DNA of 35,420 nt from JAMDCX01 sp049977145. GTDB lineage: Bacteria > Planctomycetota > Phycisphaerae > WQYP01. The notes under the pieces are model-generated. The model was not told where the DNA came from. It saw only the letters and a list, made by a program, of their open reading frames with translations, and ran no database searches. The translations under genes were made by a program, and so were the position numbers. Positions within the stretch are counted from its first letter, which is position 1; every line of letters begins with the position of its first letter. Positions 7,723 to 16,766 of the stretch are shown one piece after another. The stretch lies in the NCBI GenBank assembly GCA_049977145.1, contig JBMFGW010000028.1:1-35420 (forward strand), read 5' to 3'.

Positions 7723-9042
7723 ATGCAACGCTCAACAACTACGGACATTCAAAGTGGTGCGATACCCGCTGCCAACACCGATGTGGCGGATGTCACCGGA
7801 GAAATTCTTAAGATGGCTCGGCAGGCCCGGCAGGCGGCCCGGCAACTGGCTGCTTTGAACGGCTTGGCCCGCAATGGCGTGCTGCTGCGCCTTGCTGATG
7901 GCATGATGGCTCATCAATCCGAACTTCTGGAAGCCAATGCAGCGGACCTGCGCCAAGCCAAGCAGGATAACATGGCATTGCCCATGATCTCACGGCTTAC
8001 CTTAACCGAGAATAAGTTACACGCCATGGCCGCGGGTGTACGGGAAATCGCCGAGCAAACCGATCCCGTCGGCCAAACCATTGCCGCTTATGATCGCCCG
8101 AATGGCTTGCGCATTGAAAAACGGCGCGTGCCCATTGGGGTTATTGCGATCATTTATGAAAGTCGTCCCAATGTTACCAGCGATGCGGCCGCATTGTGCC
8201 TCAAGAGCGGAAACGCCTGCATTCTGCGCGGCGGCAAGGAATCCATCCGGAGCAATCAGGCTATTGCCAAGATTATCCGCGAATGCCTGCAGGCCGCGCA
8301 AATAGATCCCAATGCGGTGCAGCTTATCGCCACCACCGATCGCGCGGCGGTAGGGGTACTGGTTACTGCGGAGGGGCTGGTGGATTTGGCGATTCCGCGT
8401 GGCGGCGAATCACTGATTCGCGCGGTGGTGGAGCAAGCCACCATTCCGGTTATCAAGCATTACAAGGGCGTCTGCCATGTTTATATTGATAAAGATGCCG
8501 ATGTGGATATGGCGGTGAACGTAGCGTACAGCGCCAAGGTGGACGGCTATGCGGTGTGCAACACCGCCGAATGTATTCTCGTGCATAAAGACATTTCTGC
8601 CCGAATTCTGCCGCGTCTGGCGGCCAAGTTTCGCGCGGCGAAAGTGGAAATGCGCGCCGATGCCCGCAGCCAGGGGCTTTTGCAGAACGCCAAATTGGCG
8701 GTGGAATCGGACTGGGGTGCCGAATTTCTGGATTTGATCGTGGCCATTAAACAGGTCAATTCCATTGACGAAGCCATTGCCCATATTACGCAATATGGTT
8801 CCCAGCACACTGACGCCATTATCACCCGTGATCTTAACGCTGCGAATAAATTTATCCAGAACGTGGACTCCGCCAGTGTTATGGTGAATGCTTCCACCCG
8901 CTGGGCCGACGGTTTTGAATATGGATTAGGCGCGGAAATTGGCATCAGCACCGACAAGCTCCATGCCCGCGGCCCCATGGGCGCTGCCGATTTATGCACC
9001 TATAAATTCATCGTTACGGGCAACGGCCATGTGCGGGTGTAA
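7723..9042 (+). CDS. proA: Gamma-glutamyl phosphate reductase
   Basis: Glutamate-5-semialdehyde dehydrogenase, the second step of proline synthesis: NADPH-dependent reduction of gamma-glutamyl phosphate to glutamate semialdehyde in the cytoplasm. The 439 residues span the full aldehyde-dehydrogenase-like fold. Family marks are RRVPIGVIAIIYESRPNVTSDAAALCLKSGN (split here as residues ~134-150 and 151-164), the cofactor loop ILRGGKE (167-173), and the catalytic cysteine Cys279 in AVCNTAECILVH. The end GLGAEIGISTDKLHARGPMG is also typical. The ATG at 7723 has GGAG at 7714-7717. A variable N-terminal extension of about 25 residues precedes the conserved start. The partner kinase proB is not in the window. 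Downstream genes belong to envelope synthesis, so proA is probably transcribed alone. Confidence 0.95.
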   Translation: MQRSTTTDIQSGAIPAANTDVADVTGEILKMARQARQAARQLAALNGLARNGVLLRLADGMMAHQSELLEANAADLRQAKQDNMALPMISRLTLTENKLHAMAAGVREIAEQTDPVGQTIAAYDRPNGLRIEKRRVPIGVIAIIYESRPNVTSDAAALCLKSGNACILRGGKESIRSNQAIAKIIRECLQAAQIDPNAVQLIATTDRAAVGVLVTAEGLVDLAIPRGGESLIRAVVEQATIPVIKHYKGVCHVYIDKDADVDMAVNVAYSAKVDGYAVCNTAECILVHKDISARILPRLAAKFRAAKVEMRADARSQGLLQNAKLAVESDWGAEFLDLIVAIKQVNSIDEAIAHITQYGSQHTDAIITRDLNAANKFIQNVDSASVMVNASTRWADGFEYGLGAEIGISTDKLHARGPMGAADLCTYKFIVTGNGHVRV

Positions 9043-9160
9043 ACAGGCCCGGCGCGGCATGGCCCGTTAATGTATGAAAATCAGGCGGGTCATATCATTA
9101 TGTTGTGTTATCGTTATGGAACTTTGATGGTTAATGTTCAGGTGAGCGGTTCCAGTATCT

Positions 9161-10198
9161 GTGGAGCCGCGACGGCAATGCGGGATCGGTCTTGCGATAG
9201 GAGCAGCCAGCGTGCTTAAACGCCTTCGAAACGTGGAACGAGTCCTTCGCCGTATGCGCCACACCATCGTGCCAAGTCGGAAATATCGGGGGCGTTCATT
9301 ATCGCGTTCTGTGCTTGAAGAAAACAGCACGGTGTTACGTTTTGGCGCTAAAACCATGCGCTGGGTGTTTCAAGATGCGGACACCCGCGATTTCTACGAG
9401 CGCTCTATTTTACCGTGGGCATTTCCGCTAGTGCGGATCGAACGGCGTGATTTGTCGGCCGACTTTACCGTCGGAGCGTATCTTCTCTACGATGAAACTG
9501 TAACCGGAAGTTTTGCCGATCTGCCGGGACGAAAATTTCTGCTGGCCGGCGAAGTTGAAACTCGCTACCCGCGTATTGACCGAACCTTGAGTTTTGTCCA
9601 GGGACCGCAACCCGGTGATGATCCGGCGTATATCCGTTACGCACCGATTCTTTGTTCCTGGGTGCCGCCTCTGAATCCCGTTAAATCCCGCAAATGTTCC
9701 GTGGTGGACAGCGGACGCTACCCGTGGCGTGTGGAACTAATCAATCGGTTGTGTCGGCAAATTGGCGACGTGGAGATATTCGGTAAACTTTCCGGAAAAA
9801 CGCTGCCAGGCTATCACCTCCCCGGCGCTAGTTTGGCGGCTGAAGGCAAATGCGTCGGCATCCAGGATTTCTGCTTTTACCTGTCACTTGAACGGGCGGT
9901 CGCCGACGATTATTTGACGGAAAAATTTGGCGATGCCGTTTTGTGTAATGCGGTACCCATTTACTATGGCGCGCCCAATCTAAGCCTTTACGCTTATCCA
10001 GAAGCCAGTATATCCGTTGCGGATGTCGATAAAATTGACTGGAGTAATTGGCGGCGTGAGTATGATCGCCGTTTGCCCGCCTTGCGGGCGCAAAAGGAGT
10101 TTTTTCGCACAAAATTAAATATCTTTTCCTATTTCCATGCCGTCACCGATGATCCATCCCTGCTGGATCGGCGACGGCCAATAACCATTGCAGTATGA
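9161..10198 (+). CDS. Glycosyltransferase family 10 (fucosyltransferase-like)
   Basis: The C-terminal half carries the GT10 alpha-1,3/4-fucosyltransferase signature. FCFYLSLERAVADDYLTEKF (237-256) is followed by GDAVLCNAVPIYYGAPN (257-273), matching the family's 'FxLAFENSxxxDYVTEK...AxxxGxVPVVxGAPN' donor site for GDP-fucose. No signal peptide or transmembrane anchor is evident, as in other bacterial members. It probably adds fucose to a lipopolysaccharide-type glycan, because GT2, GT9 and GT4 genes follow on the same strand. The start is uncertain: GTG 9161 has only a distant AGGTGAG, and the in-frame ATG at 9254 (residue 32) is an alternative. Acceptor and linkage cannot be read from sequence. 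Confidence 0.8.
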   Translation: MEPRRQCGIGLAIGAASVLKRLRNVERVLRRMRHTIVPSRKYRGRSLSRSVLEENSTVLRFGAKTMRWVFQDADTRDFYERSILPWAFPLVRIERRDLSADFTVGAYLLYDETVTGSFADLPGRKFLLAGEVETRYPRIDRTLSFVQGPQPGDDPAYIRYAPILCSWVPPLNPVKSRKCSVVDSGRYPWRVELINRLCRQIGDVEIFGKLSGKTLPGYHLPGASLAAEGKCVGIQDFCFYLSLERAVADDYLTEKFGDAVLCNAVPIYYGAPNLSLYAYPEASISVADVDKIDWSNWRREYDRRLPALRAQKEFFRTKLNIFSYFHAVTDDPSLLDRRRPITIAV

Positions 10199-10253
10199 TA
10201 TAGTCGAGCTGTCGTATTTGGATGAACGGGTTACAGCAGTTTGATGAGGGCTT

Positions 10254-11192
10254 ATGAATCAGTACCATAAAAGCCTTTCCATTGTGATCGCCACCCATAA
10301 CCGGGTGAAGTTGCTGCTGCAAACGCTCCAGAGTCTTTCGCAACTGACGGTCCCACCGGGTGCGGATGTGGAATTAATTATTTGCGCGAACGCCTGCACC
10401 GATGGTACCGCTGAAGCCTGTCAGTCGGTGCTGGCCGGATTTCCATTTCCGGCACACTGCGTGGTGGAACCGCGGGCGGGGGCCAGCCATGCTCGGAATG
10501 TGGCGTTGGCGGAAACACGCGGTGACTTTCTCGCGTTTCTGGATGATGACATTTGGATTTCCGCAAACTGGATCGTGGAGTTACTCGCCGTATTTCAGAA
10601 TTACCCGGCGGACATCGTCGCTGGCAAGGTTGAGCTTTGGTGGAAAGACGTTGCGCGTCCCGAATGGCTCTGCCGTCGCTCAGAACACATGCTTAGTTGT
10701 ATCGATCACGGCTCGCGAATTTGCGAATTATTTTCCGCTGGGCAGGCGGCCTCGGTGAATTTGGCAATTAGGCGCAGCGTTCTGGCGGACGTTCCAAGGT
10801 TTCGCACCGATCTGGGCCGCAGCGAAGGCGCACTGCTTGCGGGTGAAGACACCTATTTTATCGCGCAGGCCTTGCAAGCCGGGCATCGCCTGTTTTATGC
10901 GCCGCAGGCCTCATTGCTGCACTGGGTGGCTCCAGAGCGGATCACCCCGGGGTATTTGGGCCGTGCCGCGGAGGGTATCGGTACAGCCAAGGTACTGATG
11001 TTGTCGACAATCACTCCCGGTAACTACCTGCGATTAAGTTCGGAAAATCGCATCAAGTTCGTGATCTACGGTGCCTTGGAATGGTTTTTCGTACTGCTTG
11101 GTTACCAGAAGGGGACGATTAATCAGCATATTCGCCGCATGATGAGTCACGGTGTCTTACTGGGCTTGAAACAGCGGCGGCCCTTGCACTGA
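10254..11192 (+). CDS. Glycosyltransferase family 2
   Basis: A 312-residue inverting glycosyltransferase with a GT-A fold. It opens with SIVIATHNRVKLLLQTLQSL (9-28), the nucleotide-sugar binding strand, followed by ANACTDGT (45-52). The DxD-type metal site is FLDDDIW (95-101). EPRAGASHARNVALAETRGD (72-91) is the usual helix before it. A C-terminal hydrophobic stretch near VIYGALEWFFVLLGY may touch the membrane. ATG 10254 follows GAGGG at 10246-10250, only 55 nt after the GT10 gene. The context suggests assembly of a surface polysaccharide or lipopolysaccharide outer core; donor and acceptor are unknown. Confidence 0.88.
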   Translation: MNQYHKSLSIVIATHNRVKLLLQTLQSLSQLTVPPGADVELIICANACTDGTAEACQSVLAGFPFPAHCVVEPRAGASHARNVALAETRGDFLAFLDDDIWISANWIVELLAVFQNYPADIVAGKVELWWKDVARPEWLCRRSEHMLSCIDHGSRICELFSAGQAASVNLAIRRSVLADVPRFRTDLGRSEGALLAGEDTYFIAQALQAGHRLFYAPQASLLHWVAPERITPGYLGRAAEGIGTAKVLMLSTITPGNYLRLSSENRIKFVIYGALEWFFVLLGYQKGTINQHIRRMMSHGVLLGLKQRRPLH

Positions 11193-11585
11193 CTGGCCGT
11201 TTGGCTGAAATTCCACCGCACTACGGCGCTATTTAAACCATGTTGGTTCAACGTGGCATGATGCCATTTATTGCTAACCGTTCGCGTGTCATATTTTTTT
11301 GTAACTACCATGCGTGGCGGTCAAGGCATCATTGGGCCGCTGCCGTAGCCGGTTGCGTGCTGGCAGGCCGAGCCGTGACCGTAAGGGAGCGGTACTGTCG
11401 TGAACGGATACTTTTTGTTAACGGTGGCAAACAGCATATAACCGCGGCTCCAATCGCCGCAACCTGTTGCTGAACCGGAATTATTGTCCTCATCAGTCCC
11501 CGGCGTGTGTGGTCTATAGCTGGGCAACAGCACACGCGCTGTCAAGGCTATTGCGTTATGGTAGGCTAACGATGACAATAACGCG
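11193..11585. other. Spacer without a gene, holding a dispersed repeat
   Basis: This 393-nt gap between the GT2 and GT9 genes holds no convincing coding region. Small frames at 11240-11473 (+) and 11321-11626 (-) lack start signals and family resemblance. The only recognised content is the dispersed repeat copy at 11342-11411. Confidence 0.5.
11342..11411. repeat. Dispersed repeat, copy 2 (left half)
   Basis: This 70-nt stretch aligns with 24324-24396 at roughly 80% identity. Shared blocks are GCGTGC, CCGAGCCG, GGGAGCGGTAC and CGTGAACGGATAC. GAGCCG(t/g)GA(c/t)CGTA..GGGAGCGG resembles REP-like motifs I recall from planctomycete spacers, which are often linked to REP-associated transposases; that link is inferred. 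Confidence 0.55.
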
Positions 11586-12806
11586 GTGAAATCGCTTGGA
11601 GTTCCACAGCATATTCTGGTGATCATGCCGACTTGGCTCGGTGATGCGGTTATGGCTACGCCTTTTTTGCGAGCCTTGCGTGATCTTTACCCATCCGGGC
11701 GTATCACTTGCTTGGGCAAACCGCTGGTACAGCCGGTACTCTCCGGGCTGTCTTTAATTGATGGGGCCATGGAGTACCGCCTTACCCCGGCGGGGAAAAT
11801 CGATACTGGCGGTTCAATTGCCGCGCTACGCCAACAACATTTTGATCTGGCAATCATTCTGCCCAATAGTCTGCGGGCGGCCATTCTGGCTTGGCGTGCG
11901 GGCATACCCCGTCGCTTGGGTTACAACCGCGATGGCCGTAAGCTGCTGCTGACAGATTCCATCAATCCCGTGCCGCGTGAAGAGCGGCAGATTCGCCTGC
12001 AGCTGCAACGCCATACCGTGCGAAAATTGATCCGTACCGGCCACTGGCCTGACATGGGTGCGATATTGCCAAAAGTGGAACAATTTGCGGCATGGCGTGT
12101 GAAACTCGCGGGTTGGAAGAATTTTCAGCCATTACCGACCATTGATTATTATCTGGCGCTGAGCCGTTATCTTGGAAGCAGCCAAACTGATCGCCGTATG
12201 GTGCTGGGCATTACCGATGGCGAACGCGTGGAAGCTATGGCAGCCCTGGCGCAGACTGGTTTGACCATGGAGTCGCCATATATGCTGCTTTTTCCCGGCG
12301 CCAATTTTGGGGCGTCCAAATGTTGGCTACCGGAGCGTTTCGCCACGGTGGCGGCGGCGGTGGTGGCTTCCAGGCGGAGCCAGGATGCCGCGGTGCTCAT
12401 CGGTGGAGCGGTGACAGAACAGCCTCTGATTGATGCGATTATGGCGAATTTACCGAACTCCACCGCCACGCGGATCATACCCTTATATAAACTTAATGGC
12501 GGAAGCGGCGTGCGCCTCGGCGCCGTAAAAGAGCTGGTGCGCCGCGCCCGTCTGGTGCTATGCAATGACACCGGCCCGCGCCATTTTGCTGCGGCTTTAG
12601 GCTCGCCGCTGGTAACACTTTTCGGCCCCACCGATCCGCGTTGGGCGGAAATATTTTATAATCAGGAACAGTTGCTGGCGGTTGGTGTACCCTGCGGGCC
12701 ATGCCAGTTAAAGATTTGCCCGATTGATCATCGCTGTATGATCGGTATAACGCCGGAGATGGTGTTACAGGCGGTGGATCGCTTCTGGCCCAAGGATGCG
12801 GCATGA
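11586..12806 (+). CDS. Glycosyltransferase family 9, heptosyltransferase-like
   Basis: A 406-residue ADP-heptose:LPS heptosyltransferase family member (WaaF/RfaF type, GT-B fold). It transfers L-glycero-D-manno-heptose to the lipopolysaccharide inner core at the inner membrane. Evidence: PTWLGDAVMATPFLRALR (15-32), LLFPGANFGASKCW (234-247), CNDTGPRHFAAALGSPLV (326-343) and LFGPTDPRW (345-353). The C-terminal cysteine cluster Cys370, Cys373, Cys378 and Cys384 is also typical of this family. It starts with GTG at 11586 and has a weak ribosome site. The last four bases overlap the next gene (ATGA), indicating translational coupling to the GT4. The sugar transferred could differ from heptose in this phylum, so no gene symbol is given. 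Confidence 0.88.
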   Translation: MKSLGVPQHILVIMPTWLGDAVMATPFLRALRDLYPSGRITCLGKPLVQPVLSGLSLIDGAMEYRLTPAGKIDTGGSIAALRQQHFDLAIILPNSLRAAILAWRAGIPRRLGYNRDGRKLLLTDSINPVPREERQIRLQLQRHTVRKLIRTGHWPDMGAILPKVEQFAAWRVKLAGWKNFQPLPTIDYYLALSRYLGSSQTDRRMVLGITDGERVEAMAALAQTGLTMESPYMLLFPGANFGASKCWLPERFATVAAAVVASRRSQDAAVLIGGAVTEQPLIDAIMANLPNSTATRIIPLYKLNGGSGVRLGAVKELVRRARLVLCNDTGPRHFAAALGSPLVTLFGPTDPRWAEIFYNQEQLLAVGVPCGPCQLKICPIDHRCMIGITPEMVLQAVDRFWPKDAA

Positions 12807-14065
12807 AAATAGCATTGATTATTGAACATTTTGATCCGGCACGCGGTGGTGCGGAGAACTACACCTTCTGGCTGGCTGAGCAACTGACGCGGCGTGGACA
12901 CGCTGTGCATGTGGTCTGCCATGACAGCGCCCGGCGGCGGCACAAGTATCAGGCGGCGCATCAGGGGGCGTCGCATGATGCGCAAACGTCAGCCAATGCC
13001 GGGAAATCACCGCTGGTCACCGCGCCGGATGGGGTATATGTGCATCGTTTACCGGCTATCAAATTGAGCACGGGTATTGGTTTTCGGCAATTTGGCAATG
13101 CGGCGCGCAACTGGTGCCGGGAACAGCAACCGGATGTCACCCATTCGATGACTGTGGCCTACCCCGGAGATTTGTATCATCCTCATGCTGGCGTATATGC
13201 GCGAATGCGGGAACAGTCCATTGCCGCACGCGAAACGGGTCGGGCGGCAGCCTTGAAGCGCCTGCTGCTGCGATTTTCCGGCAAGCAGCGCGCACTGCTG
13301 TCGCTGGAGCGCCGTGCGGCGCAGGCTGCTGCCGGAGAACAACCGTGGAAAATTCTATGCCTCAGTTCCGCCATGATCGCGGATTTTGAATCCTTTTATG
13401 GCGTGGCCAAACAGCGGATGCTGCTGCTGGAAAATCCGATCATGACACCACCGCCGGATATGGACCTGATACGACGGGATCGTCATTGGTTTCGGGAAGC
13501 GTATGGCTTATCCGCCACTGATCGCGTGGCGGTTTTTGTGGGCCATGATTTTCGCCGCAAGGGATTAGCGTGGGCGATCCGCGCGGTGGCGGAAAGTCAA
13601 AGTTCGTGGAAGCTCGTAGTCGCGGGTTTAGGTAAAGTAAAAGATTATGTGGACTTGGCGCAGCGGTTGGGCGTGGCGGAGCGGGTGAAATTTATCGGGC
13701 CGACGCGGGCCACCGGGGCTGTCTATAGCGCCGCCGACGTACTGTTGCTGCCGACATTTTATGACAGCTTCGGCCTTGTGGCGCTCGAAGCCCTCTCTTA
13801 CGGTCTGCCGGTAATCAGCACGCGATTTTTGGGCTGCGCCGCCTACATTGAAAATCACAAGTTGGGTATTATTGTTGATTCACCGCGTAAATTTGCCGCT
13901 ATGGCGGCAGCGCTGGACATGGTGGAATTGCAATTTCCGGATCGTATGGATATGGCCCGGCGGGCCGTGGCGGCGGGGCAGGCTCTGTCGCCCGCAGTGC
14001 ATGTGGATACACTGGAAGCATTGTACGCGCGCTGTCGCAACGCCATGTTGGCAAAACGCGGATAA
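12803..14065 (+). CDS. Glycosyltransferase family 4, WaaG-like
   Basis: A 420-residue retaining GT-B glycosyltransferase. The N-terminus MKIALIIEHFDPARGGAENY (1-20) is the classic glycine-rich acceptor-side loop. FVGHDFRRKGLAWAIRA (about 241-257) opens the donor domain, and TFYDSFGLVALEALSYGLPV (about 317-336) is the nucleotide-sugar site. In this motif Asp replaces the first Glu of the usual E-x7-E, a variation also seen elsewhere in the family. It overlaps the GT9 gene by 4 nt and is followed directly by plsY, so the three are likely co-transcribed. It is probably a lipopolysaccharide core glycosyltransferase; the sugar is not predictable. Confidence 0.88.
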   Translation: MKIALIIEHFDPARGGAENYTFWLAEQLTRRGHAVHVVCHDSARRRHKYQAAHQGASHDAQTSANAGKSPLVTAPDGVYVHRLPAIKLSTGIGFRQFGNAARNWCREQQPDVTHSMTVAYPGDLYHPHAGVYARMREQSIAARETGRAAALKRLLLRFSGKQRALLSLERRAAQAAAGEQPWKILCLSSAMIADFESFYGVAKQRMLLLENPIMTPPPDMDLIRRDRHWFREAYGLSATDRVAVFVGHDFRRKGLAWAIRAVAESQSSWKLVVAGLGKVKDYVDLAQRLGVAERVKFIGPTRATGAVYSAADVLLLPTFYDSFGLVALEALSYGLPVISTRFLGCAAYIENHKLGIIVDSPRKFAAMAAALDMVELQFPDRMDMARRAVAAGQALSPAVHVDTLEALYARCRNAMLAKRG

Positions 14066-14098
14066 ATGGTCGATAGCCTTGTTTCTTACAGGATGGTC

Positions 14099-14779
14099 AT
14101 GAGCGGCACTCAAGTTCAATTTATTACTTTCGTCAGCGTTGTGGCGGCATACCTGATTGGTTCCATTCCTTTTGGATTGCTCTTAGGGTTGCTACGCGGC
14201 GTGGATATACGCGCGCAGGGCAGCGGCAATATCGGTGCCACCAATGCGGCGCGGGTTTTGGGAATGCGGTATTTCTGGTATACCTTTGGGCTGGATTTTG
14301 CGAAGGGGTTTTTGCCGGTATTGGCGGTTGATCTGGTCGTGCGGCATTGGCACGGGCCGGTATGGATTGCACTAGGCACGGCGGCGGCGGCAATATGCGG
14401 GCATGTATTTCCTTGCTATCTGCGGTTTAAGGGGGGCAAAGGTGTGGCCACAACTTTCGGTGTCGTCTTGGGCATTTGGCCTGTTTTTACACTCTCCGGG
14501 CTTGGCGCGGCCATTATTTTCCTTTTCGTATTTCTCGCCTACCGCATGATTTCATTATCCTCGCTCATGGGGGCCCTGGTATTTATGATTCTTATTCCCG
14601 TCATTGGCCATGATCTAGGCCCTGTTCATGGCGTTTTATATCCGCAGCCATGGAATCAATTGCTGCCGCTGCTAATTACCGGCTGGTTGATGGGGTTGCT
14701 GATAATCATCAAACACCGCGGCAACATCCGCCGCCTGCTCAACGGCACCGAACCCCGCATGGGCGAAAAGCACAAATAA
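14099..14779 (+). CDS. plsY: Glycerol-3-phosphate acyltransferase PlsY
   Basis: An integral membrane acyltransferase that moves an acyl group from acyl-phosphate to glycerol-3-phosphate, giving lysophosphatidate, the first committed step of phospholipid synthesis. All three loop motifs are present: GSGNIGATNAARVLG, FPCYLRFKGGKGVAT, and HRGNIRRLLNGTE near the C-terminus. Several hydrophobic helices lie between them. The ATG at 14099 gives the usual short N-terminus running straight into AYLIGSIPFG. The frame is also open to ATG 14066, which directly abuts the stop of the GT4 gene, so an 11-residue longer form is possible. Its place at the end of the glycosyltransferase run suggests one envelope-synthesis transcript. 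The partner plsX is not in the window. Confidence 0.93.
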   Translation: MSGTQVQFITFVSVVAAYLIGSIPFGLLLGLLRGVDIRAQGSGNIGATNAARVLGMRYFWYTFGLDFAKGFLPVLAVDLVVRHWHGPVWIALGTAAAAICGHVFPCYLRFKGGKGVATTFGVVLGIWPVFTLSGLGAAIIFLFVFLAYRMISLSSLMGALVFMILIPVIGHDLGPVHGVLYPQPWNQLLPLLITGWLMGLLIIIKHRGNIRRLLNGTEPRMGEKHK

Positions 14780-14882
14780 TGCGGGGCGCGGGGCGAATGT
14801 GAAAAATCCTGCCGCACGCAATTTTCATCACCACGTCAACAGTACCGGCCGCCACGAAGCCATTGTGCACCGCAGTGTGGAA

Positions 14883-15821
14883 TTAAAGCCCCGCTAGCCG
14901 CACATCCTGCTGTTCCAGACTTAAACGGATTTCATTGGCCTGATCGCCCGCCAGTTGCTTGAGCGCCTCAAGATATTTCCGCCGGGTATTAGCCACAACA
15001 TCCGCGGGCAATGTTGGGCCGGGCGGGCGTTTGTTCCAATGCAATGTTTCCAGATAATTGCGCACATACTGTTTATCGAAACTTACTTGCTCCAGCCCCG
15101 GCTTGTAATCCACCAGCGGCCAGAAACGTGAGCTGTCCGGAGTGATTACTTCATCAATCAGAATTGGACGTCCGGTTTTTGGATCAATGCCAAATTCAAA
15201 CTTGGTGTCCGCCACTATGATACCACGGGAGTACGCCGCCGCCGCCGCAATTTTGTATAAATTTAGGGACGTGGCGCGTAATGCCATCATAACCTTACCG
15301 CCTACGCGGTCACACGCCTGATCAAATGTAATACTCTCATCATGGCCCGTTTCCGCCTTGGTGGTGGGCGTAAAAATGGGTTCCGGAAGTTGCTGCGATA
15401 ACATGAGTCCCGGAGGAAGTTTTACGCCGCAGACGGCTCCGGTCTTTTGATATTCCTTCCATCCGCCGCCCGCCAGATAGCCGCGTACCACACATTCGAT
15501 GGGTATGACCGCCGTCTTGCGCACCAGTACCGATCGCCCGGCCAGTTGTGCCCGAAAGGCGCGGAATGCCGCCGGGAATTCCGCTGGCCGTGTGGATAAC
15601 AGATGATGCTCAATATGCGGCGCAAAAAGTTTGAACCAGAAATTGCTTAGAGCGGTCAAAATGATTCCCTTGTCGGGGATTGCAGTGGGAAGAATCACAT
15701 CGAACGCACTGATACGATCCGTGGCTACAATCAGCAGTTGCGTGCCGAGGTCGTAGATATCGCGCACTTTGCCGCGCCGCATGGAAACCCCCGGAATCTG
15801 TGTTTCAATAATGGTAGTCAA
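14883..15821 (-). CDS. purC: SAICAR synthase
   Basis: Phosphoribosylaminoimidazole-succinocarboxamide synthase: joins CAIR and aspartate with ATP in purine synthesis. At 312 residues it is the long form, like yeast Ade1, rather than the ~240-residue E. coli form. Motifs: RRGKVRDIYDL near the N-terminus, DRISAFDVILP, IECVVRGYLAGGGWKEY, TPTTKAETGHDE, DTKFEFG and DEVITPDSSRFW. The start is TTG at 15821, because the conserved N-terminus begins there and the AAAGG upstream is only fair. The convergent plsY gene ends 103 nt beyond its stop, with no clear terminator between. purE lies upstream on the same strand, 364 nt away across a fold-back spacer, so joint transcription is possible but not certain. 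Confidence 0.95.
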   Translation of the reverse strand: MTTIIETQIPGVSMRRGKVRDIYDLGTQLLIVATDRISAFDVILPTAIPDKGIILTALSNFWFKLFAPHIEHHLLSTRPAEFPAAFRAFRAQLAGRSVLVRKTAVIPIECVVRGYLAGGGWKEYQKTGAVCGVKLPPGLMLSQQLPEPIFTPTTKAETGHDESITFDQACDRVGGKVMMALRATSLNLYKIAAAAAYSRGIIVADTKFEFGIDPKTGRPILIDEVITPDSSRFWPLVDYKPGLEQVSFDKQYVRNYLETLHWNKRPPGPTLPADVVANTRRKYLEALKQLAGDQANEIRLSLEQQDVRLAGL

Positions 15822-15835
15822 ATTCTTTTCTGCCT

Positions 15836-16100
15836 TTCTTCAACCTTTAATGGACGTTAGTTTACGGATATGTTGCCGGGATGCAACTGTGCGGCGTTGC
15901 AATGGCAACCCTTCGCGTATACGCAGGTTGGCGGCACCTATGATCACGGCCGCGGGTTTCCACCGGCGACTGCAAGCAAGGTCCCCGTATCCGCCGCCAT
16001 GGGTGTAAGCCCCTGGCCGTATTACGCACACCGTCGTCAACGGTTGCCATGCAACCAAGTTGCGCGCCTCCCCCCACGGTAATAAGTTCCGGTTGAAGAA
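15836..16100. repeat. Fold-back spacer between purE and purC
   Basis: Two nested inverted pairs occur here. TTCTTCAACC at 15836-15845 is the exact reverse complement of GGTTGAAGAA at 16091-16100. Inside it, GTTGCAATGGCAACC near 15896-15910 pairs with GGTTGCCATGCAACC near 16039-16053 apart from one extra A. The spacer 15822-16185 holds no recognisable gene; a minus-strand frame at 15862-16113 has no family resemblance. A miniature transposable element or an RNA fold in the purE-purC transcript are both possible. Confidence 0.4.
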
Positions 16101-16185
16101 CCGGTTGCTGCATTATGGGGTTAAGGCGTGACTTCCTGGCGCTGTACTTGGTTATCTGAATATAGAAAGTTGGTTCGTGTTGCGT

Positions 16186-16710
16186 TTACTGCGGCGCCGC
16201 AGGTACGTCATCTAATGTTTCACCGCGGACTTTCTCCGTGATGGCATCGCGATAGGCCTGATAATGTTTTTGAATGGCTGCATCGGATAACCCCAAAATC
16301 GCCGCCGCCAATAACGCCGCGTTAATTGCCCCAGCCTTGCCAATGGCTAAGGTTCCTACTGGCACACCGCCCGGCATCTGGACGATCGAAAGCAGTGAAT
16401 CCAAACCATTCAGGGACGCGCTGGGCATGGGCACACCCAGTACCGGGAGCGTTGTAACCGCTGCAATTACCCCGGCCAGATGTGCCGCTCCACCCGCCGC
16501 GGCAATGATAACTTGGATGCCGCGCTTCGCCGCGTGTTGGCCGTAGGCAACCGTGTCCAGAGGTGCGCGATGTGCTGAAATAACTTTTGCTTCAAACGGT
16601 ATTGTCAGAGATCGCAGTGTCGCCGCGGTATGTTGCATAATCGGCCAGTCAGATTTACTGCCTATGACTATGCCAACCCGCGGCACGGGAGAATTTTTCA
16701 ATACAGTCAT
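16186..16710 (-). CDS. purE: N5-carboxyaminoimidazole ribonucleotide mutase
   Basis: Class I PurE, which converts N5-CAIR to CAIR, the substrate of PurC. 174 residues with GSKSDWPIM (17-25), SAHRAP (45-50, catalytic His47), AAAGGAAHLAGVIAA, LPVLGVPMPSASLNGLDSLL and IVQMPGGVPVGTLAIG. All are standard active-site segments, and the length is normal for the octameric enzyme. The ATG at 16710 is preceded by AGGA with good spacing. A candidate promoter lies about 55-85 nt upstream. The companion purK is not seen near it, although class I PurE normally acts on the PurK product. Confidence 0.95.
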   Translation of the reverse strand: MTVLKNSPVPRVGIVIGSKSDWPIMQHTAATLRSLTIPFEAKVISAHRAPLDTVAYGQHAAKRGIQVIIAAAGGAAHLAGVIAAVTTLPVLGVPMPSASLNGLDSLLSIVQMPGGVPVGTLAIGKAGAINAALLAAAILGLSDAAIQKHYQAYRDAITEKVRGETLDDVPAAPQ

Positions 16711-16766
16711 AACGGTTCCTGAAAAACTATTAAATACCAGACCACACGGTCCAGCGTCAGAGAAGT

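Noticed and set aside
11240..11626. Small frames on both strands between GT2 and GT9
   Set aside because: No ribosome site or recognisable domain; the stretch contains a copy of the dispersed repeat.
15862..16113. Minus-strand frame in the purE-purC spacer, considered as a purK remnant
   Set aside because: Its translation shows no ATP-grasp or other PurK feature, and it is interrupted by the fold-back arms.
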